Positions 24,758 to 33,124 of a stretch of DNA of 64,000 bases are shown here, in pieces. The notes beneath the pieces were generated by a model that saw nothing but the letters and a program-made list of their open reading frames with translations, was not told the origin of the DNA and searched no databases. Each line of letters starts with the position of its first letter. The stretch's first letter is position 1. Source of the stretch: Devosia sediminis (GTDB lineage Bacteria; Pseudomonadota; Alphaproteobacteria; Rhizobiales; Devosiaceae). Location of the stretch: contig NZ_JAEKMH010000002.1 of the NCBI RefSeq assembly GCF_016411825.1, positions 310,001 through 374,000 of the forward strand, written 5' to 3'. Position numbers and translations under genes: made by a program.

Positions 24758-25224
24758 CAGTCGCTGGCCGCGAGCGACCGGTTGAGGCCATCGATGACCG
24801 CGTCGGTGGCGGCCAGGTCGCGGACATTATATTCCAGCGCATAGCCCGCATAACTCGCCCCGTCGCACAATGCGATCATGCGCTGGTAGAGAACGCGATG
24901 GTCCCGCTGACCCGAAAACACGGCCCATTGCGGTGTCGACGCCTGATAGCTGATGCCCCAGTTGTCCTGGCTGGCCCGGTCCTGGCGCTGCGCCGCTTCG
25001 GCTTCAAAACCCTCGAGCAGGTGCCCGCCCCACACTGTCAGTTGCTGCTCGGCCTCGAGCCGGTAGAACACCTGCCCATCGCCATTGTCGCTCTCGCCAC
25101 TCCCCTCGAAGCCGGGCGGCACATCGATCTCATAGCCGAAACGCTCATTGGCATAGTGGCCCCAATACTGCGCAAGGGCAGGGGAGGCGAAGAAGACGGC
25201 GATCACGAGGGCGAAAATGCGCAT
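24754..25224 (-). CDS. Secreted protein of unknown function
   Basis: A 156-aa protein with signal peptide MRIFALVIAVFFASPALAQ and start ATG at 25224. The mature part begins YWGHYANERFGYEIDVPPGFEGSGES, a pattern common in small periplasmic proteins of alphaproteobacteria (an aligned ...ERFGY.IDVP.GF segment). It contains VFYRLEAEQQLTVWGG and a C-terminal Cys that may pair with the one in ALCDGASYAGY. No enzymatic motif is seen. It lies 40 bp downstream of the CDF transporter on the same strand. Confidence 0.75.
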   Translation of the reverse strand: MRIFALVIAVFFASPALAQYWGHYANERFGYEIDVPPGFEGSGESDNGDGQVFYRLEAEQQLTVWGGHLLEGFEAEAAQRQDRASQDNWGISYQASTPQWAVFSGQRDHRVLYQRMIALCDGASYAGYALEYNVRDLAATDAVIDGLNRSLAASDC

Positions 25225-25264
25225 GGCTCGAATCTGCCGTGATCCGCGCTGCGCCGCAAGCGGC

Positions 25265-26158
25265 CTACAGCACCACGATCCCGGCGTGCTTGGCCTTGTC
25301 CTCGGGCTCGACATGGATGTTGATCTGCACATCCTCGACCGCCTCGCGCAGCTTGGCCTCGATCCCGTCGCAGATGGCATGGGCCACCTCGACCGTCATC
25401 GTGCCGGGCACGACGAGGTGAAAATCGATGAAGGTCATCTTGCCCGCCTGCCGCGTTCGGATGTCATGGGCCTCCAGCGCCCCGTCGGCATTGGCGGAGA
25501 TCACTTCGCGAATGGTCCGCTGCGTTTCGGGCGGCACGGCCACGTCCATCAGCCCGCCGACGCTGTCGCGGATCACGCCCCAGCCCGACCAGAGAATGTT
25601 GAGTGCCACCAACGCCGCCAGCACGGCATCGAGCTGGGCGATGCCGGTGGCAAAGACCAGCACCAACCCGACCAGCACGCCGCCGGTGGAAACGACGTCG
25701 GTCATCAGATGCTTGCCATCGGCTGATATGGCCGGCGAGCGTGCCTTGCGCCCTTCGCGGATCAGCACGGCGGCCCAGACGAGGTTGATGACGGTCGCAA
25801 TCCCGCTCACCGCCAGACCCTGCACCGGGGCATCGGGCAGTTCAGGCGCGAGGAAGCCGAAAAACGCCTCGCGCAGGATCAGAATGGCCGCAACGATGAT
25901 CATGACGCCGACCAGCACGGCCGAGAAATATTCGGCCTTGTGATAGCCATAGGGCAGGGTGGCGTCGGCCGGCCGCTGCGCCAGTCGCACCGCAATCAGT
26001 GCGCCGATGGCGGTCACCACATTGACGATGGATTCGAGGGCATCCGAATAAAGCGCTATCGAGCCGGTCAGCCACCATGCCAGCCCCTTGAGGCCGAGCA
26101 CGATCAGCCCGATGAGGATGCTGGTCATGGCGATGGCAAGGGTCTTGTTGGCGGCCAT
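25265..26158 (-). CDS. Cation diffusion facilitator family metal exporter
   Basis: A 297-aa inner-membrane proton/metal antiporter of the CDF family. Helices fill the first about 200 residues. ALYSDALESIVNVVTAIGAL (helix 2) and DGKHLMTDVVSTGGVL (helix 5, HxxxD) supply the metal-site residues. The cytoplasmic domain (TIREVISANADGALEAHDIRTRQAGKMTFIDFHLVVPGTMTVEVAHAIC) is typical. Zinc, iron, manganese or cobalt are all possible; the position next to cob genes does not decide. It is divergent from the cobE leader. Confidence 0.92.
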   Translation of the reverse strand: MAANKTLAIAMTSILIGLIVLGLKGLAWWLTGSIALYSDALESIVNVVTAIGALIAVRLAQRPADATLPYGYHKAEYFSAVLVGVMIIVAAILILREAFFGFLAPELPDAPVQGLAVSGIATVINLVWAAVLIREGRKARSPAISADGKHLMTDVVSTGGVLVGLVLVFATGIAQLDAVLAALVALNILWSGWGVIRDSVGGLMDVAVPPETQRTIREVISANADGALEAHDIRTRQAGKMTFIDFHLVVPGTMTVEVAHAICDGIEAKLREAVEDVQINIHVEPEDKAKHAGIVVL

Positions 26159-26329
26159 GCTGCCTCCGGGCGTTGCGTCAGGAGGCCATAGCGGAGCCGG
26201 GTCGACACGACAAGTGCTTGTATTTGCAAACGATTTTCAGAAGCATTTCCATCTGTCGCAACCGCGGCGCAAGCCCTTGATTGACCACGGGCTTTGCCAC
26301 GCCTAAAGCTTCTGCAGCGCAGCGTTCCC

Positions 26330-26428
26330 CCGATGGAACTGAAGAGAGTCCGGTGCGGTCGACCCAATTGCGGGACCAAGTCCGGGGCTGTTCCGGTTTT
26401 TGAGCGAACCTGCCTCGCATGACGAGGC
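26330..26428 (+). ncRNA. Compact cobalamin-riboswitch-like leader of cobE
   Basis: Compared with the canonical riboswitch at 17205-17400, this leader shares CGGTGCGG, GGGACCAA-TCCG-GGCTG and an abbreviated B12 box GAGCGAACCTGCC (26402-26414). GGAAC (26335-26339) pairs with GTTCC (26390-26394). A hairpin GCCTCG (26412-26417) / CGAGGC (26423-26428) overlaps the B12-box end and buries the likely Shine-Dalgarno CGAGG just before the cobE ATGs. That suggests ligand-dependent control of translation. It lacks GCCCCCGCAACTGT, so it would be a shortened variant class. Confidence 0.6.
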
Positions 26429-26432
26429 GATG

Positions 26433-26900
26433 ATGATTGAACCTTTCGGCGGCCCCGCCGCCCACCGAGCTTTGCACCGTCCCGGGCTAGTCGCCGGCAT
26501 CGGGCTTCGTGCCGCCGCAACCACTGCTGAACTCCTCGACCTGCTCGATGCCTGCCTCGCCGTCGCGAGCCATCGCCGCCACGATCTCGTCGCGCTCGCA
26601 ACGCTCAGTGCCCGCGCCGGGCACCCGGCGCTGCTGGCCCTGGCCGAGCAGCTTGCCGTGCCCGTCCTGTCGCTGGCGCGCGACGATCTGGCCTCCGGCG
26701 TGCCCAATCCGTCTCCGCGCGTCGCCGCGCTGATCGATGTGCCCGCCGTGGCGGAAGCGGCGGCCCTGGCCTTTGGTCCGCTCATCGTCGAAAAGCGGCG
26801 CAGCGCCAATGGCACCTGCGCGCTGTCGGCTTACATGCCGGGCAGGTCCAGTGCCTCGATCGCGGCATCGACGCTGCCCACTTCCAGCGCCGGTCCATAA
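26433..26900 (+). CDS. cobE: Cobalamin biosynthesis protein CobE
   Basis: A 155-aa protein resembling CobE / the C-terminal domain of CbiG, needed in the aerobic pathway for corrin ring synthesis by an unclear mechanism. Family features are VAGIGLRAAATTAELLDLLDACL, LATLSARAGHPALLALAEQLAVPVLSL, DVPAVAEAAALAFG and a terminal NGTCALSAYM block. Two adjacent ATGs (26430, 26433) lie behind CGAGG. The last 70 bp overlap the 3' end of cobK on the other strand, so the final about 20 residues may be unconserved. It is preceded by a riboswitch-like leader. Confidence 0.85.
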   Translation: MIEPFGGPAAHRALHRPGLVAGIGLRAAATTAELLDLLDACLAVASHRRHDLVALATLSARAGHPALLALAEQLAVPVLSLARDDLASGVPNPSPRVAALIDVPAVAEAAALAFGPLIVEKRRSANGTCALSAYMPGRSSASIAASTLPTSSAGP

Positions 26901-27556
26901 TGGGGCCGCGCCAGCATGATCACCACCACGCCCAGTTGCCGCGCCGCCTCCAGCTTGGCCTCCGTCTGCCCTCCGCCCGAATTCTTCGTGACCAGATGGG
27001 TGATGCCATGACGGCGCATCAGCGCCTTTTCGTCCTCCAATCCGTAGGGCGGACGGCTGATGACGAGATCAACGTGGTCGGGCAGGTCCATGTGCGGCGC
27101 CTCGATCACCCGCACATGCAGGTGACAGTCGCTGCGCTCGAGAAAGGTTTCGAGCCCGCCATGGCCCGTGGTCAGCAATACGTCAGCGCCGGGCGGCAAG
27201 GCGTCCGCCGCCTCCTGCGCCGAGCCCACATGCACCCAATCGGCCTGCGGCTCCCATGCCGGGCGCATGTAGCGCACGAGCCGCACCCCGGTCGCCTCGG
27301 CCGCCGCCACGGCGTTGATCGAAATCAGCCCGGCATAGGGATGGGTGGCATCTACCAGCCGCTCGATGCCTGCCGCCCGCATATAGGCGCAGAGGCCGGG
27401 AATGCCCCCGAACGGCCCCATGCGCAGCCCGCCTTCGGGCAGGATCGGTTCCTGCGTGCGCCCGGCCAGCGAGGTGATGACATCGTGGCCCATCCCGACC
27501 AGTCGGTTAGCCAACTGCCGCGCTTCGGCCGTGCCGCCCAGGATCAGGATTTTCAT
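26831..27556 (-). CDS. cobK: Precorrin-6A reductase
   Basis: NADPH-dependent reductase converting precorrin-6A to dihydro-precorrin-6 (precorrin-6B). The 241-aa protein begins MKILILGGTAEARQLANRL (nucleotide-binding motif). It continues with VDATHPYAGLISINA, TTGHGGLETF, RPPYGLEDEKALMRRHGITHLVTKNSGG and a terminal IMLARP, all family hallmarks. The ATG at 27556 is used. It is transcribed opposite to cobE (70-bp 3' overlap) and divergently from cobA. Confidence 0.95.
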   Translation of the reverse strand: MKILILGGTAEARQLANRLVGMGHDVITSLAGRTQEPILPEGGLRMGPFGGIPGLCAYMRAAGIERLVDATHPYAGLISINAVAAAEATGVRLVRYMRPAWEPQADWVHVGSAQEAADALPPGADVLLTTGHGGLETFLERSDCHLHVRVIEAPHMDLPDHVDLVISRPPYGLEDEKALMRRHGITHLVTKNSGGGQTEAKLEAARQLGVVVIMLARPHYGPALEVGSVDAAIEALDLPGM

Positions 27557-27584
27557 GAAACCGTAGTCTCCGCGCCCCCGGAGC

Positions 27585-27658
27585 CGCCCTCGGGTTTGAC
27601 CCGAGGCCACTCGCAACCGCACTGGAAGCTGGTATTGGCCCTCGGGTCAAGCCCGAGC
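27585..27658. repeat. REPIN-like doublet, family 2 variant (CCTCGGGTTTGACCCGAGG)
   Basis: CCTCGGGTTTGACCCGAGG and, inverted, GCCCTCGGGTCAAGCCCGAG, separated by about 30 bp in the cobK/cobA divergent region. Confidence 0.65.
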
Positions 27659-27685
27659 GCGGCCCGGTGATGGAGGGAAGCCCAG

Positions 27686-28498
27686 GTGTCTGACGCTCAC
27701 CTCACCCAGCTCGCCACCGCCGATTTTCCGCCGTTCCGTCCCGGCTCCGTCTGGCTGGTCGGGGCCGGGCCCGGCGGACCGGGCCTGCTGACGCTGCTCG
27801 CCTTTCATGCCCTGGGGCAGGCTGACGTCATTGTCCATGATGCGCTGGTGTCATCCGAAATCCTGGCGCTGGCTCCGGCGCATATCGAGCGCATTCCCGC
27901 CGGCAAAAGAGGCGGCAAGCCGTCGCCCAAGCAGGCTGATATCAGCATCCGCCTCATCGAGCTCGCACGCCAGGGCAAGCGCGTGCTTCGGCTCAAGGGC
28001 GGCGACCCCTTCATGTTCGGCCGTGGCGGCGAGGAAGCGGGGGAACTGGTGCGCGCCGGCATCCCCTTCCGCATTGTCCCCGGCATTTCCTCCGGCCTCG
28101 GCGGTCTCGCTTATGCCGGCCTGCCGATCACCCACCGCGATACCAACCAGACCGTGCTGTTTCTCACCGGTCACGACGAGACCGGCGCCGTCCCCAGCGC
28201 CATCGACTGGCATTCGGTCGCGCGAGCGGCGCCGGTGATCGTCATGTTCATGGCCGTCAAGCATCTGCCCACCATCGCCGCGCAATTGCTGGCTGCGGGG
28301 CGCGAGCAGGCCGAGGAACTCACCGTGGTGTCCAACACGGCCCAGCCCATCCAATCCGTCCACGAAACCACCCTCGGCGCCGCCATCGAGCCCCTGGAGC
28401 TGCCGACCCCCGCCATCGTCGTGCTCGGCCCCGTCGCCCGCTATCGCGGCCGGCTCGACTGGTATGTCGAAGAGGCGAGACGACATGTCTTCGGATAG
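27686..28498 (+). CDS. cobA: Uroporphyrinogen-III C-methyltransferase
   Basis: Methylates uroporphyrinogen III at C2 and C7 with SAM to give precorrin-2, the first committed corrin step. The 270-aa protein has VWLVGAGPGGPGLLTLLA (SAM-binding), RGGKPSPKQADI, VLRLKGGDPFMFGRGGEE, VPGISSGLGGLAYAGLPITHRD and the SAM-site residues VLFLTGH. The start is GTG at 27686 with GGAGGG upstream. No siroheme synthase (CysG) extension is present. cobB follows after a REPIN-like repeat. Confidence 0.96.
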   Translation: MSDAHLTQLATADFPPFRPGSVWLVGAGPGGPGLLTLLAFHALGQADVIVHDALVSSEILALAPAHIERIPAGKRGGKPSPKQADISIRLIELARQGKRVLRLKGGDPFMFGRGGEEAGELVRAGIPFRIVPGISSGLGGLAYAGLPITHRDTNQTVLFLTGHDETGAVPSAIDWHSVARAAPVIVMFMAVKHLPTIAAQLLAAGREQAEELTVVSNTAQPIQSVHETTLGAAIEPLELPTPAIVVLGPVARYRGRLDWYVEEARRHVFG

Positions 28499-28524
28499 TA
28501 CATCCACCACGTCTACACCCACGG

Positions 28525-28596
28525 ATGTCACCCCGGCGAAGGCCGGGGCCCATCCTGAGATATCAAGATGGATCCCGGCTCAAGGCCGGGATGACA
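28525..28596. repeat. REPIN-like doublet, family 3, between cobA and cobB
   Basis: CACCCCGGCGAAGGCCGGGG and, inverted, TCCCGGCTCAAGGCCGGGA, ends GTCA/TGACA. Same family as 53008-53105. Confidence 0.8.
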
Positions 28597-28615
28597 GTCG
28601 AGCGGGGTTTGAGAA

Positions 28616-29911
28616 ATGAGCGATCCTTGCGGCCTCATCATCGCCGCCCCGCGTTCCGGCTCGGGCAAGACCACGATCACCCTTGGCCTCCTTGCGGCCC
28701 TGCGCCGCCGTGGCCTCGTGCTGGCGCCCGCCAAGACCGGCCCTGATTATATCGATCCGGCCTTTCTGGGCCGGGCGACCGGGCGCGAGGCCATCAATCT
28801 CGACCCCTGGGCCATGCCGCCGGAGCAGATCCGCGCCCTTGCCACTCAGCACGCCACCGGCGCCGATGCCCTCGTCGTCGAAGGCGTCATGGGCCTTTTC
28901 GATGCCGCCGCCGACGGGCAGGGCTCCACCGCCGACCTCGCCGAAATGCTCGGCCTGCCGGTGATCTTCGTCGTCGATGCCGATCGGCAGAGCCAGTCGG
29001 TGGCGGCGCTGGTTCATGGCTTTGCGCATTGGCGCCCCGGCGTACGCATCGCCGGGCTGGTCCTCAATCGCGTGGCCAGCGCCCGCCATGAGCGTATGCT
29101 GGTTGCCGCGCTCAGGCCCACCGGCATTCCGCTTCTCGGTGCCATCCCGCGCCGCGACGAGTTCGTCCTGCCCGAGCGTCATCTCGGCCTCGTCCTGCCC
29201 GGCGAGGTCGGCGGCTTCGAGACCTTTCTCGACACGGCCGCCGAAGCGGTGGCCGACTTCATCGACCTCGAAGCGCTGCTGTCCCTCGCTGCTCCGGTCG
29301 TCGCCGAACAGGCCCTGCCAAAGACCCTGTCGCCACTGGGCCAGCGCATGTCCATCGCACGCGACGCCGCCTTCGCCTTTCTTTATCCGCATCTCCTGGA
29401 TGGCTGGCGTGCCCAAGGCGCTGAACTGAGCTTTTTCTCGCCCCTCGCCGACGAGGCGCCAGCGGCCGACGCCGATGCGGTTTTCCTGCCCGGCGGCTAT
29501 CCCGAACTTCACGGCGCAGCCCTGGCCGCCGCCACCGTCTTCCACGCCGGCCTCCGTGCGGCCCGTGACCGCGACGCGCTGATCTATGGCGAATGCGGGG
29601 GCTTCATGGTGCTCGGCGAGGCGCTGGTCGACAAATCAGGCATCAGCCACGCCATGGCGGGCCTGCTGCCGGTGACCACCCGCATCGACCGCCCCAAGCG
29701 CGTCCTCGGCTATCGCCGACTGCTGCACGACAGCGCGCTGCCCTGGCCCGCCGCCCTTCACGGCCACGAATTCCACTACTCCTCGGCAAAGCAAACGGGC
29801 CTGCCCCCGCTCTTCGAAGCCCTCGACGCCGAAGGCATCCGCCAACAGCCCATGGGCGGACAACTCGGCCGCGTCATGGGCTCTTATGCCCATGTCATTG
29901 CTGCGCCATAG
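28616..29911 (+). CDS. cobB: Hydrogenobyrinic acid a,c-diamide synthase (CobB/CbiA)
   Basis: Glutamine- and ATP-dependent amidation of the a and c carboxylates of hydrogenobyrinic acid. The 431-aa protein has an N-terminal dethiobiotin-synthetase-like P-loop (APRSGSGKTTITLGLLAAL), KTGPDYIDPAFL, and VVEGVMGLFDAAADGQGSTADLAEML. The C-terminal type I-like GATase domain has FLPGGYPELHGAAL and the nucleophile Cys in GECGGFMVLG. It lies between cobA and cobQ, with REPIN repeats in both gaps. Confidence 0.96.
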   Translation: MSDPCGLIIAAPRSGSGKTTITLGLLAALRRRGLVLAPAKTGPDYIDPAFLGRATGREAINLDPWAMPPEQIRALATQHATGADALVVEGVMGLFDAAADGQGSTADLAEMLGLPVIFVVDADRQSQSVAALVHGFAHWRPGVRIAGLVLNRVASARHERMLVAALRPTGIPLLGAIPRRDEFVLPERHLGLVLPGEVGGFETFLDTAAEAVADFIDLEALLSLAAPVVAEQALPKTLSPLGQRMSIARDAAFAFLYPHLLDGWRAQGAELSFFSPLADEAPAADADAVFLPGGYPELHGAALAAATVFHAGLRAARDRDALIYGECGGFMVLGEALVDKSGISHAMAGLLPVTTRIDRPKRVLGYRRLLHDSALPWPAALHGHEFHYSSAKQTGLPPLFEALDAEGIRQQPMGGQLGRVMGSYAHVIAAP

Positions 29912-29948
29912 CACATCTGCTTGACTGGAAACGGAAAGTCGCCCCCTT

Positions 29949-30027
29949 CGTAACCACCGGGCTTGTCGCGGTGGTCCATGCGATGGTGCGGGGGCCTGGA
30001 TTGCCCGGACAAGCCGGGCAATGACGA
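29949..30027. repeat. REPIN-like doublet, family 2, between cobB and cobQ
   Basis: CACCGGGCTTGTCGCGGTG (one arm drifted) and, inverted, TTGCCCGGACAAGCCGGGCAA followed by TGACGATGA. Confidence 0.75.
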
Positions 30028-30058
30028 TGAACTGAAGCGCTGGCGTGCCAAGGACCGA

Positions 30059-30178
30059 ATGACCAAAGCCATCATGTTCATGGGCTTCGTGCCGTCCCGC
30101 AGGGCCAATCGCGCCAGTGGCGCGATTGGAGGCAAGAAGGCCATGAGCGCTATGCGCGAATGGCGGGGTCTTCCATGA
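30059..30178 (+). CDS. Small ORF coupled to cobQ, copying CobQ's N-terminus
   Basis: A 39-codon ORF starting ATG 30059 with AAGGA about 6 bases upstream. Residues 3-9 (KAIMFMG) are identical to CobQ residues 2-8; the rest ([19 protein letters not shown]...) is basic and unlike CobQ. Its TGA overlaps the cobQ ATG (ATGA), so ribosomes could re-initiate on cobQ. It may be a degenerate duplication of the cobQ start, a coupling leader peptide, or unused. No homologue is recognised. Confidence 0.35.
   Translation: MTKAIMFMGFVPSRRANRASGAIGGKKAMSAMREWRGLP
30065..30085. repeat. Direct repeat copy 1 of the cobQ 5' coding sequence
   Basis: Twenty-one bases (AAAGCCATC...CATGGGC) are identical to 30178-30198, codons 2-8 of cobQ, 113 bp downstream. 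This is the part of the small upstream ORF that duplicates CobQ. Confidence 0.9.
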
Positions 30179-31629
30179 AAGCCATCATGTTCATGGGCAT
30201 CGGCTCCGATGTCGGCAAGTCGCTGATCGTCGCCGGTCTCTGCCGCGCCCTCAGCAATCGCGGTCTTCGCGTCGCCCCGTTCAAGCCGCAGAATATGAGC
30301 AACAATGCTGCCGTGACCGTGGATGGCGGCGAAATCGGCCGCGCCCAGGCGCTGCAGGCGCGCGCGGCGCGGCGTGACCCCGTTACGGCAATGAACCCGG
30401 TGCTCCTGAAGCCCGAAGGCGAAACCGGCTCGCAGGTGGTCGTCCGCGGTCAGCGCCGCGCCAGCCTCTCCGCTCGCCAGTATTGGGCCGATCGGGCCCA
30501 GCTCCTACCCGAAGTGCTCGGCGCCTTCCATGAACTCGCGGCCACCGCCGATGTCGTCCTCGTCGAAGGTGCCGGCAGCGCTTCCGAGGTCAATTTGCGG
30601 CCCGGCGACATCGCCAATTTCGGCTTTGCCCGCGCCGCCAATGTGCCCGTCGTGCTGATCGGCGACATCCATCGTGGCGGCGTCATCGCTTCTCTCGTCG
30701 GCACGCTCGATGTCATCGACCCCGCCGATGCGGCCCTGGTCCGCGCGACGCTCGTCAACCGCTTCTTCGGCGATCCGGCTTTGTTCGAAAGCGGCAAGGC
30801 CTTCCTCGAGACCCGCATGGGCTTGCCCAGTTTCGGCCCTGTCCCCCATTTTGCCGATGCGGCGAAACTCCCCGCCGAAGACGCACTGGCGCTCGAGCAT
30901 CTGACTACGGGGCAGGGCGCCTTCCACATCGCGGTCCTGCGCCTCCCGCGCATTGCCAATTTCGATGATCTCGACCCGCTCCGCGCCGAGCCGGGCGTAC
31001 GCCTGACGCTGGTACAGCCGGGCGAGGCTGTTCCGCGCGACGCCGATCTCGTCCTGCTGCCGGGCTCGAAGGCCACCCGCGCCGACCTCGCGGCTCTCCG
31101 CGCCAATGGCTGGGATATCGATCTCCTCGCCCATCACCGCGCCGGTGGCCGCATCCTCGGCATCTGTGGCGGCTATCAAATGCTGGGCCAGACCATTGCC
31201 GACCCTGACGGCATCGAAGGCCCGCCCGGCACCAGCGAAGGCCTTGGCCTCCTCGATGTCGAGACCGTGCTCGCGCCCAGCAAGCAGCTTCGCCTCGAAA
31301 CCGCGACCCATCTCGCGTCCGGCGAACCGCTCTCGGGCTATCACATGCATATGGGCGTCACTTCGGGTCCCGACACGGCCCGCCCCTTTGCCCGGGTCGG
31401 CGCCGCGCCCGAGGGCGCCATCAGCGCCGATGGCCGGGTTATGGGCACATATCTCCACGGCCTCTTTTCCGCCGACCCGTTCCGCCGCGCCTTTCTCGGC
31501 AATGCCGCCAGCCCCGACCTTGCTTTCGAGGCGGAAATCGAACTTGCGCTCGATGGCTTGGCGAACCATCTCGAAACCCATATCGATATCGACCGCTTGC
31601 TCGGCCTCGCTCAAACGCTGGAGACCTGA
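30175..31629 (+). CDS. cobQ: Cobyric acid synthase
   Basis: Amidates the b, d, e and g carboxylates of adenosylcobyrinic a,c-diamide using glutamine and ATP. The 484-aa protein has P-loop-like [54 protein letters not shown] and [14 protein letters not shown]. Its GATase domain has [13 protein letters not shown], nucleophile Cys in [10 protein letters not shown] and YLHGLF. The start ATG 30175 aligns with the family N-terminus; an in-frame upstream start at 30160 would add five residues. cobD begins three bases after the stop. Confidence 0.96.
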   Translation: MKAIMFMGIGSDVGKSLIVAGLCRALSNRGLRVAPFKPQNMSNNAAVTVDGGEIGRAQALQARAARRDPVTAMNPVLLKPEGETGSQVVVRGQRRASLSARQYWADRAQLLPEVLGAFHELAATADVVLVEGAGSASEVNLRPGDIANFGFARAANVPVVLIGDIHRGGVIASLVGTLDVIDPADAALVRATLVNRFFGDPALFESGKAFLETRMGLPSFGPVPHFADAAKLPAEDALALEHLTTGQGAFHIAVLRLPRIANFDDLDPLRAEPGVRLTLVQPGEAVPRDADLVLLPGSKATRADLAALRANGWDIDLLAHHRAGGRILGICGGYQMLGQTIADPDGIEGPPGTSEGLGLLDVETVLAPSKQLRLETATHLASGEPLSGYHMHMGVTSGPDTARPFARVGAAPEGAISADGRVMGTYLHGLFSADPFRRAFLGNAASPDLAFEAEIELALDGLANHLETHIDIDRLLGLAQTLET

Positions 31630-31632
31630 TCC

Positions 31633-32595
31633 TTGGATCCGCTGATTTCCCCCCTGGCGCTCGCCCTCGAACGCCAGGTCGGTTACCCGCCAAGGCTGGT
31701 CGATACGATCGGCCACCCGGTCATGTGGTTCGGCAGGCTGATCAGCTTTTGCGAAACCCGTCTCAACACGCCCGATCGCAGCGCCGACCAGCGCCGGCTC
31801 GCCGGCATCGTGGCGCTCGGCCTGCTGCTGCTCTCGGTGCTGATCGTCACCGTGGGCATCCGCACCGTTTTGTCGTGGATTCCGCTCGGCTGGCTGGTGG
31901 AAATGCTGGTGGCCACCGCATTTCTCGCGCAGAAGGAACTTGGCCGCGCCGTTGGCGCCGTGGCCGAGGGTCTGCGGGCCTCGCTCGCTGCCGGCCGCGA
32001 GGCGGTGAGCCATGTCGTCGGCCGCGATCCCGAAACCCTCGACGAAGCCGGCGTCGCCCGCGCGGCCATCGAGACATTGGCCGAATCGACCTCTGACGGC
32101 GTCGTCGCGCCGTGGTTCTTCCTGCTGCTTTTCGGCCTGCCGGGCATCGCCCTCTACAAGGCCGTCAACACCGCCGACAGCATGATCGGCCACCGCAATG
32201 ACCGCTACCGCGACTATGGCTGGGCGGCGGCCAAGCTGGACGACGTGCTCAACTGGATCCCGGCCCGCCTCAGTGCCGTGCTCATCACCGCTGCGTGCTT
32301 TTTCGTACCCGGCGCCAGCCCCGGCAAGGCCTGGGCCATCGCCCGCAGCGATGCCCCCCGGCACGATTCGCCCAATGCCGGCTGGCCCGAAGCCGCCTTT
32401 GCCGGCGCGCTCGGCTTCCAGCTCGGCGGCCCACGCGCCTATGCCGGCGAGATGGTCGACCTGCCCGCCTTCGGCGACGGGAAAGCCAGCCTTACGCCAA
32501 GCGACATCATGCTGGCGCTGCTGCTTTATCGGCGCACGCTCGACGTGTTGCTCGGTGTGAGTGCCTTCGTCGCGCTGATCATGCTGGTCAGCTAG
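31633..32595 (+). CDS. cobD: Adenosylcobinamide-phosphate synthase (CobD/CbiB)
   Basis: Inner-membrane enzyme attaching the aminopropanol (phosphate) arm to adenosylcobyric acid. The 320-aa protein has several membrane helices and family blocks GHPVMWFGRLI, TLAESTSDGVVAPWFFLLLFGLPGIALYKAVNTADSMIGHRNDRYRDYGWAAAKLDDVLNWIPAR, and DAPRHDSPNAGWPEAAFAGAL. The start is probably TTG at 31633, three bases after cobQ, giving tight coupling. Its 3' end overlaps cobP by 8 bp on the opposite strand. Confidence 0.95.
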   Translation: MDPLISPLALALERQVGYPPRLVDTIGHPVMWFGRLISFCETRLNTPDRSADQRRLAGIVALGLLLLSVLIVTVGIRTVLSWIPLGWLVEMLVATAFLAQKELGRAVGAVAEGLRASLAAGREAVSHVVGRDPETLDEAGVARAAIETLAESTSDGVVAPWFFLLLFGLPGIALYKAVNTADSMIGHRNDRYRDYGWAAAKLDDVLNWIPARLSAVLITAACFFVPGASPGKAWAIARSDAPRHDSPNAGWPEAAFAGALGFQLGGPRAYAGEMVDLPAFGDGKASLTPSDIMLALLLYRRTLDVLLGVSAFVALIMLVS

Positions 32596-33124
32596 GCATC
32601 TGCGGCGCGTCGCCCTTCATGGTCAGCGGCAGGCCGGCGGCGACGAAGTAAACGTCGTCGCAGATTTCGCCCAGCCGCTGATGCGCCGAGCCGGCCAGGT
32701 CGCGGAAGGTGCGGGCCATGGCATTGTCGGGCACGATGCCGAGACCAACCTCGTTGCTCACCAGAATCACCTTGGCCGCCTTGAATTCGGTCAGCGTGGC
32801 GCAGAGTTCGCTCACCGCCGTCGCCACATCCTCGCTGGCAATCAGCAGGTTGGTGATCCACAGCGTCAGACAATCGACCAGGATCACGTCATGAGTGGCT
32901 CCGGCCTTGATGATCATGTGCGAGAGCTCCACCGGCTCCTCGATGGTGGTGAACCGCTCTCCGCGCCCGGCCTGGTGGCTGCGCACACGGTCGCGCATTT
33001 CGTCGTCCAGCATGTTGGCGGTGGCGAGATAGGCCGGCCGCGATCCGGCGCGCAGTGCCAGGCGTTCGGCAAAGCTCGTTTTGCCCGAGCGCGCGCCGCC
33101 CAGAACCAGGCAATGTCGTGTCAT
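32588..33124 (-). CDS. cobP: Adenosylcobinamide kinase / adenosylcobinamide-phosphate guanylyltransferase
   Basis: Bifunctional enzyme of nucleotide-loop assembly (CobP/CobU). The 178-aa protein has P-loop LVLGGARSGKTSFAERLA, RVRSHQAGRGERFTTIEEP with the His that becomes guanylylated in the family, DVILVDCLTLWITNLL and VILVSNEVGLGIVPDNAMARTFRDLAGSAHQRLGE. Two adjacent ATGs (33127, 33124) are possible; AAAGGA lies 7 bases before the second. It is convergent with cobD. Confidence 0.95.
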   Translation of the reverse strand: MTRHCLVLGGARSGKTSFAERLALRAGSRPAYLATANMLDDEMRDRVRSHQAGRGERFTTIEEPVELSHMIIKAGATHDVILVDCLTLWITNLLIASEDVATAVSELCATLTEFKAAKVILVSNEVGLGIVPDNAMARTFRDLAGSAHQRLGEICDDVYFVAAGLPLTMKGDAPQMPS

